DNA of 64,000 bases from Campylobacter hyointestinalis subsp. lawsonii. Its GTDB lineage: Bacteria > Campylobacterota > Campylobacteria > Campylobacterales > Campylobacteraceae. The stretch covers positions 1 through 64,000 of the forward strand of contig NZ_CP053828.1 of assembly GCF_013372165.1 (NCBI RefSeq), read 5' to 3'. Made by a program: the position numbers and the translations under genes. Of this stretch, positions 38,494 to 47,000 are shown in pieces (positions within the stretch are counted from its first letter, which is position 1; each line of letters opens with the position of its first letter). The notes under the pieces were generated by a model that worked only from the letters and a program-made list of their open reading frames with translations, was not told the origin of the DNA and did not search any database.

Positions 38494-39687
38494 ATGTTCC
38501 TAAACAAAAATATCATTTTATTGCTTTTAGGGCAAGGTTTTAGTGGCGCTGTTGTCTCTTTGCTAACTTTTAGTAGTGGATTAGCTGGAAAGTGGCTACT
38601 TGATGGTATTTTGTATGCTAAGGATTGTTTGCATTTTTATAATAGCAGTTTTGCCTCTCTTCCTATCTCTGCTACGCTTTGCGGGGCATTTATAGCTGTA
38701 TTTTTTTCATCAAATTTAATGCAAAAATTTGGTAGAAAAAAGGTCTTTTTATATGCTTCTTTGATTGGTTGTTTGGGCGCTGGTTTTGCTATGTTTTCAC
38801 TAGTGTCTGGGCTATTTTATCTATTTTGTTTTGCGACTTTTTTGCTCGGATTTTTTACCGCACTCAATCAATTTTATAGATTTTTAGCTAATGAAGCTCT
38901 AAATTTAGCTACGCAAAATGACAAAAACAGAGCTACAGCCTTTGTCGTAGCAGGCGGGATAATGGGTGGTATTTTAGGACCAAATTTAGCAAACATCGGC
39001 ACTTTGATATTTGATACACCTTTTGTTGGCTCATTTTTATTTGCGCTTTTGCTTTGTGCTATAAATTTTGCTATTACTCTGCCATTAACGCTTACTTCAC
39101 CAAATACTAAAAAACCATCTCAAAAAGTCCCTTTACTAACTTGCTTAAAAGAGCCAAATTTTATTCTTGCTACGCTAGCTTGCGCTTTTGGATTTGCATT
39201 TATGACGCTCATTATGAACGCAGCACCGCTTGCGATGAGTGAATATAAATTTAGCTATGACGAAGCTAAAAGTGTGCTTGTGTGGCACTTCATAGCTATG
39301 TATGCACCAAGCTTATTTTTAGCGTTTTTTATGAAAAATTTAAGTCCGTTTAGGCTTATTTTACTTGGGATTTTGTTCTATTTGATTGCTGTTTTGGTAG
39401 CACTTTTTAGCGTGAGTTTTTGGGGATTTTGGGTGAGTTTAGTGCTTGTTGGTATCGGCTGGGCGTTTAGTTTTAATGGCGGAACATTTATGCTAAATGC
39501 CATAAACTCAGAGTATAAACTACGCTTACAAGGTCTAAATGCTATTAGCATTTTTGGAGCAAATTTACTAGCAAGTTCTAGCGTAGGATTTGTGCTAGCA
39601 AATGGTGGTTGGGAAGTGCTAAATTTGATTTCTTTTGGATTTATAGTGATATTTTTATCTATTATTTTCGGACTTAAAAAGATATGA
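38494..39687 (+). CDS. MFS transporter inserted upstream of dnaG
   Basis: 397 residues with about twelve hydrophobic helices. The helix 2-3 loop NLMQKFGRKKVFLYASLIG carries the MFS signature GxxGRKK-type motif. Ribosome-binding site AAGGAG lies 8 bases before the ATG. The substrate is not readable. In C. jejuni the TPR gene and dnaG are adjacent and divergent; here this gene lies between them, flanked by direct copies of the dnaG start, so it looks like an insertion. Confidence 0.9.
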   Translation: MFLNKNIILLLLGQGFSGAVVSLLTFSSGLAGKWLLDGILYAKDCLHFYNSSFASLPISATLCGAFIAVFFSSNLMQKFGRKKVFLYASLIGCLGAGFAMFSLVSGLFYLFCFATFLLGFFTALNQFYRFLANEALNLATQNDKNRATAFVVAGGIMGGILGPNLANIGTLIFDTPFVGSFLFALLLCAINFAITLPLTLTSPNTKKPSQKVPLLTCLKEPNFILATLACAFGFAFMTLIMNAAPLAMSEYKFSYDEAKSVLVWHFIAMYAPSLFLAFFMKNLSPFRLILLGILFYLIAVLVALFSVSFWGFWVSLVLVGIGWAFSFNGGTFMLNAINSEYKLRLQGLNAISIFGANLLASSSVGFVLANGGWEVLNLISFGFIVIFLSIIFGLKKI

Positions 39688-39723
39688 GTTATAAATATGA
39701 GTTAAATTAAAGTAAATAGTTGG

Positions 39724-39729
39724 TATAAT
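39724..39729 (+). promoter_or_regulatory. -10 box of dnaG
   Basis: TATAAT in TTGGTATAATCCCCTTTATG. The ATG begins only 8 bases after the box, so transcription would start at or next to the start codon. Confidence 0.7.
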
Positions 39730-39736
39730 CCCCTTT

Positions 39737-41374
39737 ATGATAGAACCAAGTAGTATAGAAAATTTAAAAGCCATAATAGATATAAGCGATGTCATAAGTA
39801 GCTACATACCGCTGAAAAAATCAGGTGGAAACTTTGTGTGCGTATGTCCATTTCACAACGATAAAAACCCATCAATGAGCATAAGCCCTAGCAAAGGAAT
39901 ATTTCACTGTTTTGCTTGTAAAGCAGGTGGTGATGCTATCAAATTTATAATGGACTATGAGAAACTTAGCTATATAGAAGCGGTTGAAAAACTTGCAAAT
40001 ATGTATAACTTTACCCTGACTTATACGAAAGCACAAAACAGCCATAAAATAGATAAAAAAGTACTTGAAAATCTAAATTTACACTATAAAAGCCTACTTT
40101 ACAAAAATCAGGAGGCATTAAACTATCTATATAATCGCGGTATAAATGACGCTATGATAGAGATCTGGGAGCTAGGCTGGGCTAGTGAGAATCAAAACAC
40201 GCTAAATTTACTTCAAAATGAAAATATAGACAAGGAAACAGCCTTGCAAACAGGTGCGATAAAACAAAACGAACACGGAATTTATGCAAGTTTTATTAAC
40301 CGCATAACTTTTCCTATCTACAATCATCTTGGAAATTTAGTCGGATTTGGCGGTCGCACGATATCGGGTAACCCTGCAAAATATGTAAATTCGCCCCAAA
40401 GCCAGATCTTTGACAAATCCAGACTTCTATACGGATATGATAAGGCTAAAAATGAAATTTATAAAAAAGGCGAGATGATTATCTGCGAAGGCTATATGGA
40501 CTGCATAATGCTACATAAAGCAGGGATAAATAACGCCGTAGCCGTCTTAGGAGTAGCCTTAACAGACAAGCATATACCGCTACTAAAAAGAGGCGATATA
40601 AAGGTTGTTCTTAGCTTTGATAGTGATGATGCAGGCAGAAGCGCAGCATTTAAAAGTGCTAGACTACTTGCACTAAATGAGATAGATGGACGCGTAGTTC
40701 TCATAAGCGGCGAAAAAGATCCAGCCGATATGATAGTAAGTGGCAAAGCTAATGAGCTAAAAACTATGCTTAGTGGTGGAGTTGAGCTTGGAGAGTTTTA
40801 CATAAGAGAGCTGATATCAAGCAAAAAACCACAAACCCCATTAGAAATCAGCCATACACTTGAAGCAGTGCAAGAATTCACAAAAAATTTAAAAGAAGTT
40901 GTAGCAAACTCATACATACCGCTAGTTGCGACTATGCTTAGCTTAGATCCTTCTAGCTTTAGCTTAAGCGCCAAAGGATACCGCAAAACTACACCAAATT
41001 TAGCAAATTCTTTAAAGTCACAACCTAAAAAAGATCTACTTGAACTTGAAATTTTAAAAAATATGCTGATAAATCCACAAATCTTACAAATAGTAAAAAA
41101 CGAATGCGACGAAAGTATGTTTATGACGCACAAAGAGACTTATAAGGCTGTAGTTGGCTCACAAAATCCAAATAATCCTTATATCAGAGAGCTAAATTTA
41201 CAAGGCGATTTAGAGGTATATAAAGACTTTGAGCCTTTAAAACAAGCTATAAAAATTCTAAAAACAAATTTCTGCGATAAAGCTATAAAAACAATCGCAA
41301 ATTCAAATTCACAAGACAAATTTGAACAGATAAAAAAACTTCAAAATATAAAAAAACAACTCAAAGGAATGTAA
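39737..41374 (+). CDS. dnaG: DNA primase
   Basis: Synthesises RNA primers at the replication fork. 545 residues. Zinc-finger CVCPFHNDKNPSM with CFACKAGGD (about 35-63), then the primase core, Toprim acid motifs CEGYMDCIM and SFDSDDAGRSAA, and a C-terminal helicase-binding region. It has no ribosome-binding site and the promoter -10 box ends 8 bases before ATG, so the transcript is probably leaderless. Downstream the PP-loop gene overlaps by one base. Confidence 0.98.
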   Translation: MIEPSSIENLKAIIDISDVISSYIPLKKSGGNFVCVCPFHNDKNPSMSISPSKGIFHCFACKAGGDAIKFIMDYEKLSYIEAVEKLANMYNFTLTYTKAQNSHKIDKKVLENLNLHYKSLLYKNQEALNYLYNRGINDAMIEIWELGWASENQNTLNLLQNENIDKETALQTGAIKQNEHGIYASFINRITFPIYNHLGNLVGFGGRTISGNPAKYVNSPQSQIFDKSRLLYGYDKAKNEIYKKGEMIICEGYMDCIMLHKAGINNAVAVLGVALTDKHIPLLKRGDIKVVLSFDSDDAGRSAAFKSARLLALNEIDGRVVLISGEKDPADMIVSGKANELKTMLSGGVELGEFYIRELISSKKPQTPLEISHTLEAVQEFTKNLKEVVANSYIPLVATMLSLDPSSFSLSAKGYRKTTPNLANSLKSQPKKDLLELEILKNMLINPQILQIVKNECDESMFMTHKETYKAVVGSQNPNNPYIRELNLQGDLEVYKDFEPLKQAIKILKTNFCDKAIKTIANSNSQDKFEQIKKLQNIKKQLKGM

Positions 41375-42363
41375 TGGAGAAAAAATGTCTAGCTCTATTT
41401 AGCGGAGGTCTTGATAGTATGCTTGCAATAAAGCTTATGAGCCTTCAAGGCATAGAAGTTCATGCGTTAAATATCGATATTGGATTTGGTGGTGATCCAA
41501 ATAAAATAGAAACTATGACCAAAAGAGCTGCCATGGCAGGAGCGAGCTTTGAGAGCGTAAATGTCAGGAGTCGCTACTTACAAGAAGTACTTTTTAATCC
41601 AAAATTTGGCTATGGAAAACAATTTAATCCTTGCATTGATTGCCATGGGTTTATGTTTAGGACAGCGATCTCTATGTTAAAAGATTACGGTGCAAGCTTT
41701 GTCATCAGTGGCGAAGTCATCGGTCAGCGTCCTATGAGCCAAAGAAACGATGCTATGGTTCATGTCAAAAATCTAGCCTTAGACACCGAAGATATCGTGC
41801 TTCGCCCACTTTGTGCTAAACTACTAAAACCAACAAAAGTTGAGCGCGAAGGCTTAGTAGATAGAGAAAAACTCTTAGCTTTAAATGGTAGAGGCAGAAA
41901 TCCTCAACTCTCTCTTGCAAAAGAATTTGGTTTTGAAGACTACGAAACGCCTGGTGGAGGATGTTTATACACTATGGAAAGCTTCGCAAATCGCATAAGA
42001 GATTTTATAAAATTTGATAAAGATATGAGTGAAAACGACTTGCAAAGTCTGCGTTATGGTCGTCATTTGCGTCTGCTAGAAGGTGCAAAAATGATAATCG
42101 GACGCGATGAAAATGATAATGCTCATCTAGAAGCTTTAAATTTAGATAAGATGTATAGCATCAACTTTGATGATGTAGTAGGTGCTCATTCATTCATATC
42201 AAAAGATGCTTCAAAGAGAGATTTAGAGTTTGGTGCAAGACTTGCTATAACATACTGCAAAAGCGATCCATCACAAATTTACACCGCAAAAATAGGCGAT
42301 TTGACCATAGACGTAAAACCTTTTGAAGACAAAAAGGTCGCTAGTGACTTCTTTATAAAATAA
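41374..42363 (+). CDS. PP-loop ATP pyrophosphatase, ThiI/MnmA-like tRNA thiolation-type enzyme
   Basis: 329 residues. The PP-loop LFSGGLDSMLA (about 8-18) binds ATP; CIDCHGFMF near residue 89 gives a CxxC pair, and GGGCLYT holds a third Cys near 192, a pattern used in sulfur transfer. The C-terminal segment LRYGRHLRLLEGAKMIIGRDENDNAHL resembles the NFACT-R-like RNA-binding tail found on related predicted tRNA sulfur transferases. This supports tRNA modification but the position modified is unknown. Translationally coupled to dnaG and to the radical SAM gene (one-base overlap). Confidence 0.75.
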   Translation: MEKKCLALFSGGLDSMLAIKLMSLQGIEVHALNIDIGFGGDPNKIETMTKRAAMAGASFESVNVRSRYLQEVLFNPKFGYGKQFNPCIDCHGFMFRTAISMLKDYGASFVISGEVIGQRPMSQRNDAMVHVKNLALDTEDIVLRPLCAKLLKPTKVEREGLVDREKLLALNGRGRNPQLSLAKEFGFEDYETPGGGCLYTMESFANRIRDFIKFDKDMSENDLQSLRYGRHLRLLEGAKMIIGRDENDNAHLEALNLDKMYSINFDDVVGAHSFISKDASKRDLEFGARLAITYCKSDPSQIYTAKIGDLTIDVKPFEDKKVASDFFIK

Positions 42364-43247
42364 TGTTTAAAAAAGTCTATATCGAGATAAGTGATATCTG
42401 CTCGTGTAAATGTAGCTTTTGTCCATCGCCAAACCAGCCAAAAAAAGGTGCGATGAGCTTAGAGCTTTTTGAGTATGTTTTAAAGCAGATCTCGCCATTT
42501 ACAAAATGCGTTTGTCTGCATATTTTGGGCGATCCTTTGGAAGTAGTAAATTTAAAAGAGTATATAAATTTAGTAGCCAAATTTGATCTAAAGATCGATC
42601 TAGTAACGACTGGTAAAATGCTTTATAGACATAGTTTTGATATGCTTTTAGAGTCTCCAATACACCAAATTTCATTTTCTTTGAGTGCATTTTTGGATAA
42701 AAACAGCAAATTTAGAGATGATTATGTCTTAAATTTACTCGCATTTTGCAATGCAAGTTTAACAAAAAAAAGCGATACATTTATAAATTTACGCATCCAA
42801 AGCGACTTTTTACTTAAAAACGATATAAATTTACAAAAGCTCATAAATGCGTTTGAAGAGCATTTTAATATAAATTTAAATAGCGAGTTAAAACGTATAA
42901 AAGAGGACTTTGCAAAAGGTCTTTATCCTAAAAATACAAAAATTCGTCTTGCTAGAAAAATACTACTAAATTTAAAAGCATCATTTGAATGGAAAAGCTC
43001 AAACTCAAAAACCATTCAAAAAACCTGTTACGCACTAAAAGATCAGCTAGGAATTCTCAGTGACGCTTCTGTCGTGCCTTGTTGCATCGACTACGCAGCA
43101 AAGATAAATCTTGGCAATCTAAAAACCGCGGATCTAAGCCAAATTCTAAACTCAAAGCGTGCTATAAATATCAAAAATTCATTCGCAAAAGGTATTGCGA
43201 TAGAAAAAACTTGTCAAAAATGTGGATATATAACAGGCGTTAGTTAA
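42363..43247 (+). CDS. Radical SAM protein with SPASM-like C-terminal cysteines
   Basis: 294 residues. CSCKCSFC gives CxxxCxxC (Cys13, 17, 20) for the radical-SAM iron-sulfur cluster. Further cysteines near the C-terminus, CYALKDQLGILSDASVVPCC and CQKCGY, form an auxiliary cluster in the SPASM style. The middle is shorter than usual. Directly after the PP-loop gene with one base overlap, so the two may act on the same substrate. No substrate can be assigned. Confidence 0.82.
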   Translation: MFKKVYIEISDICSCKCSFCPSPNQPKKGAMSLELFEYVLKQISPFTKCVCLHILGDPLEVVNLKEYINLVAKFDLKIDLVTTGKMLYRHSFDMLLESPIHQISFSLSAFLDKNSKFRDDYVLNLLAFCNASLTKKSDTFINLRIQSDFLLKNDINLQKLINAFEEHFNINLNSELKRIKEDFAKGLYPKNTKIRLARKILLNLKASFEWKSSNSKTIQKTCYALKDQLGILSDASVVPCCIDYAAKINLGNLKTADLSQILNSKRAINIKNSFAKGIAIEKTCQKCGYITGVS

Positions 43248-43291
43248 ACGAAATTTGCTAAAATTTAAAAAAAATATTTAAAGGAAGAACT

Positions 43292-43978
43292 ATGGAAAAG
43301 AACAACTTTATAGCAATCAGTCTTGTTATTTCAGCTATAATTCTAGCTTTTGGATTTAGCTCAATAATCAAAGACGAAAGAAGCGTAGTAGTCAAAGGAC
43401 TAGCTCAAAAAGAGGTAAAAGCGGATCTTGCCTTGTGGCAAATGAGCTTTTCTTTAGGGGATAATGACCTTGCAAATCTTAAAAAAACTATAGAAGAAAA
43501 GACAAAGATAGCATCAAATTTCTTAAAAAAACAAGGTCTTGAGAGCAAAGATTTTAGCGTACAAGCTCCAACTATCACAGATAATTCTGTAAATCCGTAT
43601 ATGGACACGCAAAAGATCCGCTACACATACATAGCTAAAGTAAATTTGCTTATCAGAACAGACAAGATAGAACAAGCCAAAAAAGCTCAAAGCAACTCTT
43701 TAGAACTAGCAAGTGATGGTATAGCCGTGTCAAATGACTTTGACAATAAAATCACTTTTGAATTTACCAAGCTAAATGATATAAAACCAGAAATGATAGC
43801 CTTAGCCACTAAAAACGCCAGACTAGCCGCGCAGCAGTTTGCTAATGACTCAGGAAGTAAAGTTGGCGAGATCAAAAAAGCCACTCAAGGACTATTTAGC
43901 GTAGAAAACGCAGCCATAGGCTTAGAAGACATCAAAAGCATAAGAGTCGTTACTCAAGTAGAATACCAGCTAAGATAA
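43292..43978 (+). CDS. SIMPL-domain (DUF541) periplasmic protein
   Basis: 228 residues with one N-terminal membrane helix or signal anchor (about 6-25). The rest is the SIMPL fold: RSVVVKGLAQKEVKADLALWQMSFSLGDNDLANLKKTIEE at the start and EIKKATQGLFSVEN towards the C-terminus are typical. The family is periplasmic and associated with oxidative stress, function unclear. A good ribosome site AAAGGAAGAACT precedes it. Probably its own unit before the convergent lut genes. Confidence 0.88.
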   Translation: MEKNNFIAISLVISAIILAFGFSSIIKDERSVVVKGLAQKEVKADLALWQMSFSLGDNDLANLKKTIEEKTKIASNFLKKQGLESKDFSVQAPTITDNSVNPYMDTQKIRYTYIAKVNLLIRTDKIEQAKKAQSNSLELASDGIAVSNDFDNKITFEFTKLNDIKPEMIALATKNARLAAQQFANDSGSKVGEIKKATQGLFSVENAAIGLEDIKSIRVVTQVEYQLR

Positions 43979-44024
43979 ATATTTTAGAAGCAAAATATAA
44001 ATTTACTTCTAAAACATTTTGTTG

Positions 44025-44056
44025 TTTATTCAAATTTAAAATTAAATTTGAATAAA
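44025..44056. terminator. Terminator hairpin between the SIMPL gene and lutC
   Basis: Perfect 15-base arms TTTATTCAAATTTAA (44025-44039) and TTAAATTTGAATAAA (44042-44056) with a two-base loop, between convergent genes. A second hairpin TTTTAGAAG / CTTCTAAAA at about 43982-44014 lies before it. Confidence 0.6.
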
Positions 44057-44113
44057 TTTAGCATAAAGGATAAACTATCCATCACTATTAAATGCTAGAT
44101 AGTTTAGTTAAAC

Positions 44114-44740
44114 TTAGATCAAAACTACATAAAATACTTGCGAACCATGCACACCTAAAACTAGCTGAAGCTCAATATCGCTAGTCCTGCTAGGTCCTGA
44201 GATAAAAATAGTATTTGTCGGCAAACGCCCATCTTCGTTTTTGATCTTATTTAGCTGATCGCTTAATGAATACACAATGTCATCTTTGCTTAAAATCGCC
44301 ACGCAAACTCTAGGTGTAAGGCTCAAAAGCCTTGGGTTATCACTTGAGCTTACGCAAGTTACGCCGTGAGATGAGACACCACCCCTAGCTTTAATGATAC
44401 TGATATCATACTCAAAAATACGCTCTTTAAAGCTCTCTATCTCACTCTCAAAAGCAAATTTTTGCTCTATTTTTAAGTCGTTTGCTAGGTCTTTTAAAGA
44501 GACTGGATAGATGAGATTTTTAGCATTTTCATTTTTGATGATTTCGTTTATATCTTTGCTAAGATTTTCTTGGTTACTATTTATGATTATGGTTTTATTT
44601 GCTTCTGCTCTTTGTATAAACTCTCGCACCAAATCATCATCTATGTTTTTTATAAAGATACTTGGGTCTGGTGTGGCTTGATTATCTACGCTTCTTTTAA
44701 AGCCATTTTTTAATGCGTTTAAAATACTTTCTTTACTCAT
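44114..44740 (-). CDS. lutC: L-lactate utilisation protein LutC (LUD domain)
   Basis: 208 residues of the LUD domain. The family pattern DISIIKARGGVSSHGVTCVSSSDNPRLLSLTPRVCVAIL and the C-terminal GPSRTSDIELQLVLGVHGSQVF are clear. With LutA and LutB it oxidises L-lactate to pyruvate; in C. jejuni this set is Cj0073c-Cj0075c. It overlaps lutB by 8 bases. Confidence 0.95.
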   Translation of the reverse strand: MSKESILNALKNGFKRSVDNQATPDPSIFIKNIDDDLVREFIQRAEANKTIIINSNQENLSKDINEIIKNENAKNLIYPVSLKDLANDLKIEQKFAFESEIESFKERIFEYDISIIKARGGVSSHGVTCVSSSDNPRLLSLTPRVCVAILSKDDIVYSLSDQLNKIKNEDGRLPTNTIFISGPSRTSDIELQLVLGVHGSQVFYVVLI

Positions 44741-46151
44741 ATATCACGCCTTTAAATTTGCTTATTTGTGAGTTTAAATCATTTTTTAAATTTGGCAATT
44801 CTTTATATTTTTGCCATGATTTTAAAATAGGTAAAAATTTGATTTTATGGATCATTTTATCTGCTTTTGAAGCGATACTTAGCATACCACGCCATTTTGA
44901 TGGGCTTGTCGCAACCTTGCTATAGCCTAAAAACACTAGGCTTTGCATAAGTTTTCGTTTAGTTTTGGTTTTTAGCTTGCTAGTTTGTGGGTTATTTTTA
45001 TCTCGGCGAAGTTTTCGTATGAGATCAGCTAGAGGGATTTCTACAGGGCAGACCTCAGAACAACGCCCACAAAGTGAGCAAAGCTCAGTGATATCAGAGT
45101 ATTTATCCATGCCAAAAAGTTGTGGGCTAATTACCTCGCCAATTGGCCCTGGATAAACAGCGCGGTAGCTATGGCCACCGATTTTGTCATAAACAGGGCA
45201 AAAATTCATACAAGCCCCGCATCTTATGCAACGAAGTGCCTCACTAAACTCATCATGGGCTAGCATATCGCTTCTGCCATTATCTAAGAGTATGATATGG
45301 CACTCCTTTGGGCCATCAAGCTCACCTTGTTTTCTTGGGCCAGCAATGATATTATTGTAGTTTGAGATGAATTGACCAGTGGCACTTGGAGAGAGCAATG
45401 TATCAACTGTGGCGGCATCTTCTATAGTTTGAACTATTTTTTCTATTCCACATATTGCGATATGAATATCAGGCATAGTTGTGCTCATTCTGCCATTTCC
45501 CTCATTTTCAATGAGCCATATCGCCCCTTCATTTGCGATGGCAAAATTCACACCACTTAAACCCATTTTTAGCTTTTTAAATTCATCTCGCATTTTTGTC
45601 CTTGCGATTGCGTTTAATTTCTCAGGCTCACTCTCTTTTTTCACGCCCCATTTACTAGCAAATATCTCGCCTACTTCATAACGATTTTTATGAATCGCTG
45701 GAACAACTATATGAACTGGTGGCTCATCTAAAAGCTGTATAATCACCTCGCCTAAATCTGTCTCAAGCGGATTTAGCCCTCGTTCTTTTAGGTAGTGATT
45801 AAGATGGATTTCTTCACTTGCCATTGATTTACCTTTTAAAATGGTATCAATGTCATTTTCTTTCATGAGATTATAAACGCATTCGCATGCCTCTTTTGCA
45901 TCTTTAGCAAAATGCAATATAAAGCCATTATTTTCGGCATTTTTGATGAATTCACTAGTAAGAGAGCTAAGGTTATTTAGGGCTTTTTGCTTTGCATTTT
46001 TGCCTTGTTCTCTTAGGGTTTGCCAGTTTGTGAAGTTACTAGCTATCAAATTTTTGCGATTTTTTTGCAAGGTATGCATGGCACTATCTAGATTTTGTCT
46101 CATTTGTTTATCGGCAATTTTTGTGACTATAATCTCAGAATGCTCACTCAT
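44733..46151 (-). CDS. lutB: L-lactate oxidation iron-sulfur protein LutB
   Basis: 472 residues from ATG 46151; the ATG overlaps the lutA stop (TGATG-type coupling). An N-terminal LUD domain (about 60-300) with the glycine-rich region AIANEGAIWLIENEGNGRMST is followed by two ferredoxin-type clusters: CIRCGACMNFCPVY and CSLCGRCSEVCPVEIPL. Electron-transfer subunit of the L-lactate dehydrogenase complex. Confidence 0.95.
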   Translation of the reverse strand: MSEHSEIIVTKIADKQMRQNLDSAMHTLQKNRKNLIASNFTNWQTLREQGKNAKQKALNNLSSLTSEFIKNAENNGFILHFAKDAKEACECVYNLMKENDIDTILKGKSMASEEIHLNHYLKERGLNPLETDLGEVIIQLLDEPPVHIVVPAIHKNRYEVGEIFASKWGVKKESEPEKLNAIARTKMRDEFKKLKMGLSGVNFAIANEGAIWLIENEGNGRMSTTMPDIHIAICGIEKIVQTIEDAATVDTLLSPSATGQFISNYNNIIAGPRKQGELDGPKECHIILLDNGRSDMLAHDEFSEALRCIRCGACMNFCPVYDKIGGHSYRAVYPGPIGEVISPQLFGMDKYSDITELCSLCGRCSEVCPVEIPLADLIRKLRRDKNNPQTSKLKTKTKRKLMQSLVFLGYSKVATSPSKWRGMLSIASKADKMIHKIKFLPILKSWQKYKELPNLKNDLNSQISKFKGVIYE

Positions 46152-46897
46152 CAAATACTCCTTTCATCTATGTTTTTTCCATCTAGTCTAGCTAGTAAAA
46201 AATCATATAAATGAACGCATTTTATATCTTTGGCATTTTTTTTCATCGTGCCATTGATATTTAAAAGACAGCCGCCATCGGCACTGATTAGGTATTTTAC
46301 GCCTGTTTTTTCGATGTCTGCTATTTTTGCTAGTGCCATTTCATTTGAGATTTCAGGCTCTTTTACACTAAAAGTCCCACCAAACCCACAACACTCTTCT
46401 TCTCTTTCAAGCTCTATAAGCTCTACATTTGCTAATTTTCTAATCAAATTTTTATTAGATTCTATGCTTTTTGCCACCCTTAATGCATGACAATTTGAGT
46501 GCCAAGAAACCTTTATAGGCTCACCCTTATCAACTACTTGTAGATGTTTATCTAAAAACTGAGATATCTCCATACACCTAGATGCAAATTTGATAGCTTT
46601 TTGTTCATATAAATTGCCCTTAAAAAGCTCTACATAGTCATGCATCATCATACCAGCACAAGACCCAGATGCTATTAAAATAGGCTCATCGCCATCGCCA
46701 AATAGCTCCATATTATAAAGTGCGATTTTTTTAGTTTCTTCAAAATATCCGGTGTTATATGATGGCTGCCCACAACAGGTCTGGTCTTTTTTGTAAATCA
46801 CCTCAGCACCGCATTTTTGCAAAAGTTCTATGGCACTTAAGACCATTTGATTCATGCTAACTTGCCCTAAGCAAGTGCTGTATAAATAAACTTTCAT
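46151..46897 (-). CDS. lutA: L-lactate oxidation protein LutA (CCG-motif)
   Basis: 248 residues. Two CCG-type cluster-binding repeats: DQTCCGQPSYNTGY near 40 and EECCGFGGTFSVKEPEIS near 165, with further cysteines in SGSCAGMM and WHSNCHAL. First gene of lutABC and downstream of lctP on the same strand (103-base gap), so lactate uptake and oxidation are probably co-regulated. Confidence 0.95.
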   Translation of the reverse strand: MKVYLYSTCLGQVSMNQMVLSAIELLQKCGAEVIYKKDQTCCGQPSYNTGYFEETKKIALYNMELFGDGDEPILIASGSCAGMMMHDYVELFKGNLYEQKAIKFASRCMEISQFLDKHLQVVDKGEPIKVSWHSNCHALRVAKSIESNKNLIRKLANVELIELEREEECCGFGGTFSVKEPEISNEMALAKIADIEKTGVKYLISADGGCLLNINGTMKKNAKDIKCVHLYDFLLARLDGKNIDERSI

Positions 46898-47000
46898 TTT
46901 TTCCTTTTTAAATTTGATAAATTTTTAAATAGTAGGAATTTTAGCAGTTTAAATCTAAAATTCCATTAACCAAATCAAATTTGTCAATCAAATTTGATAA

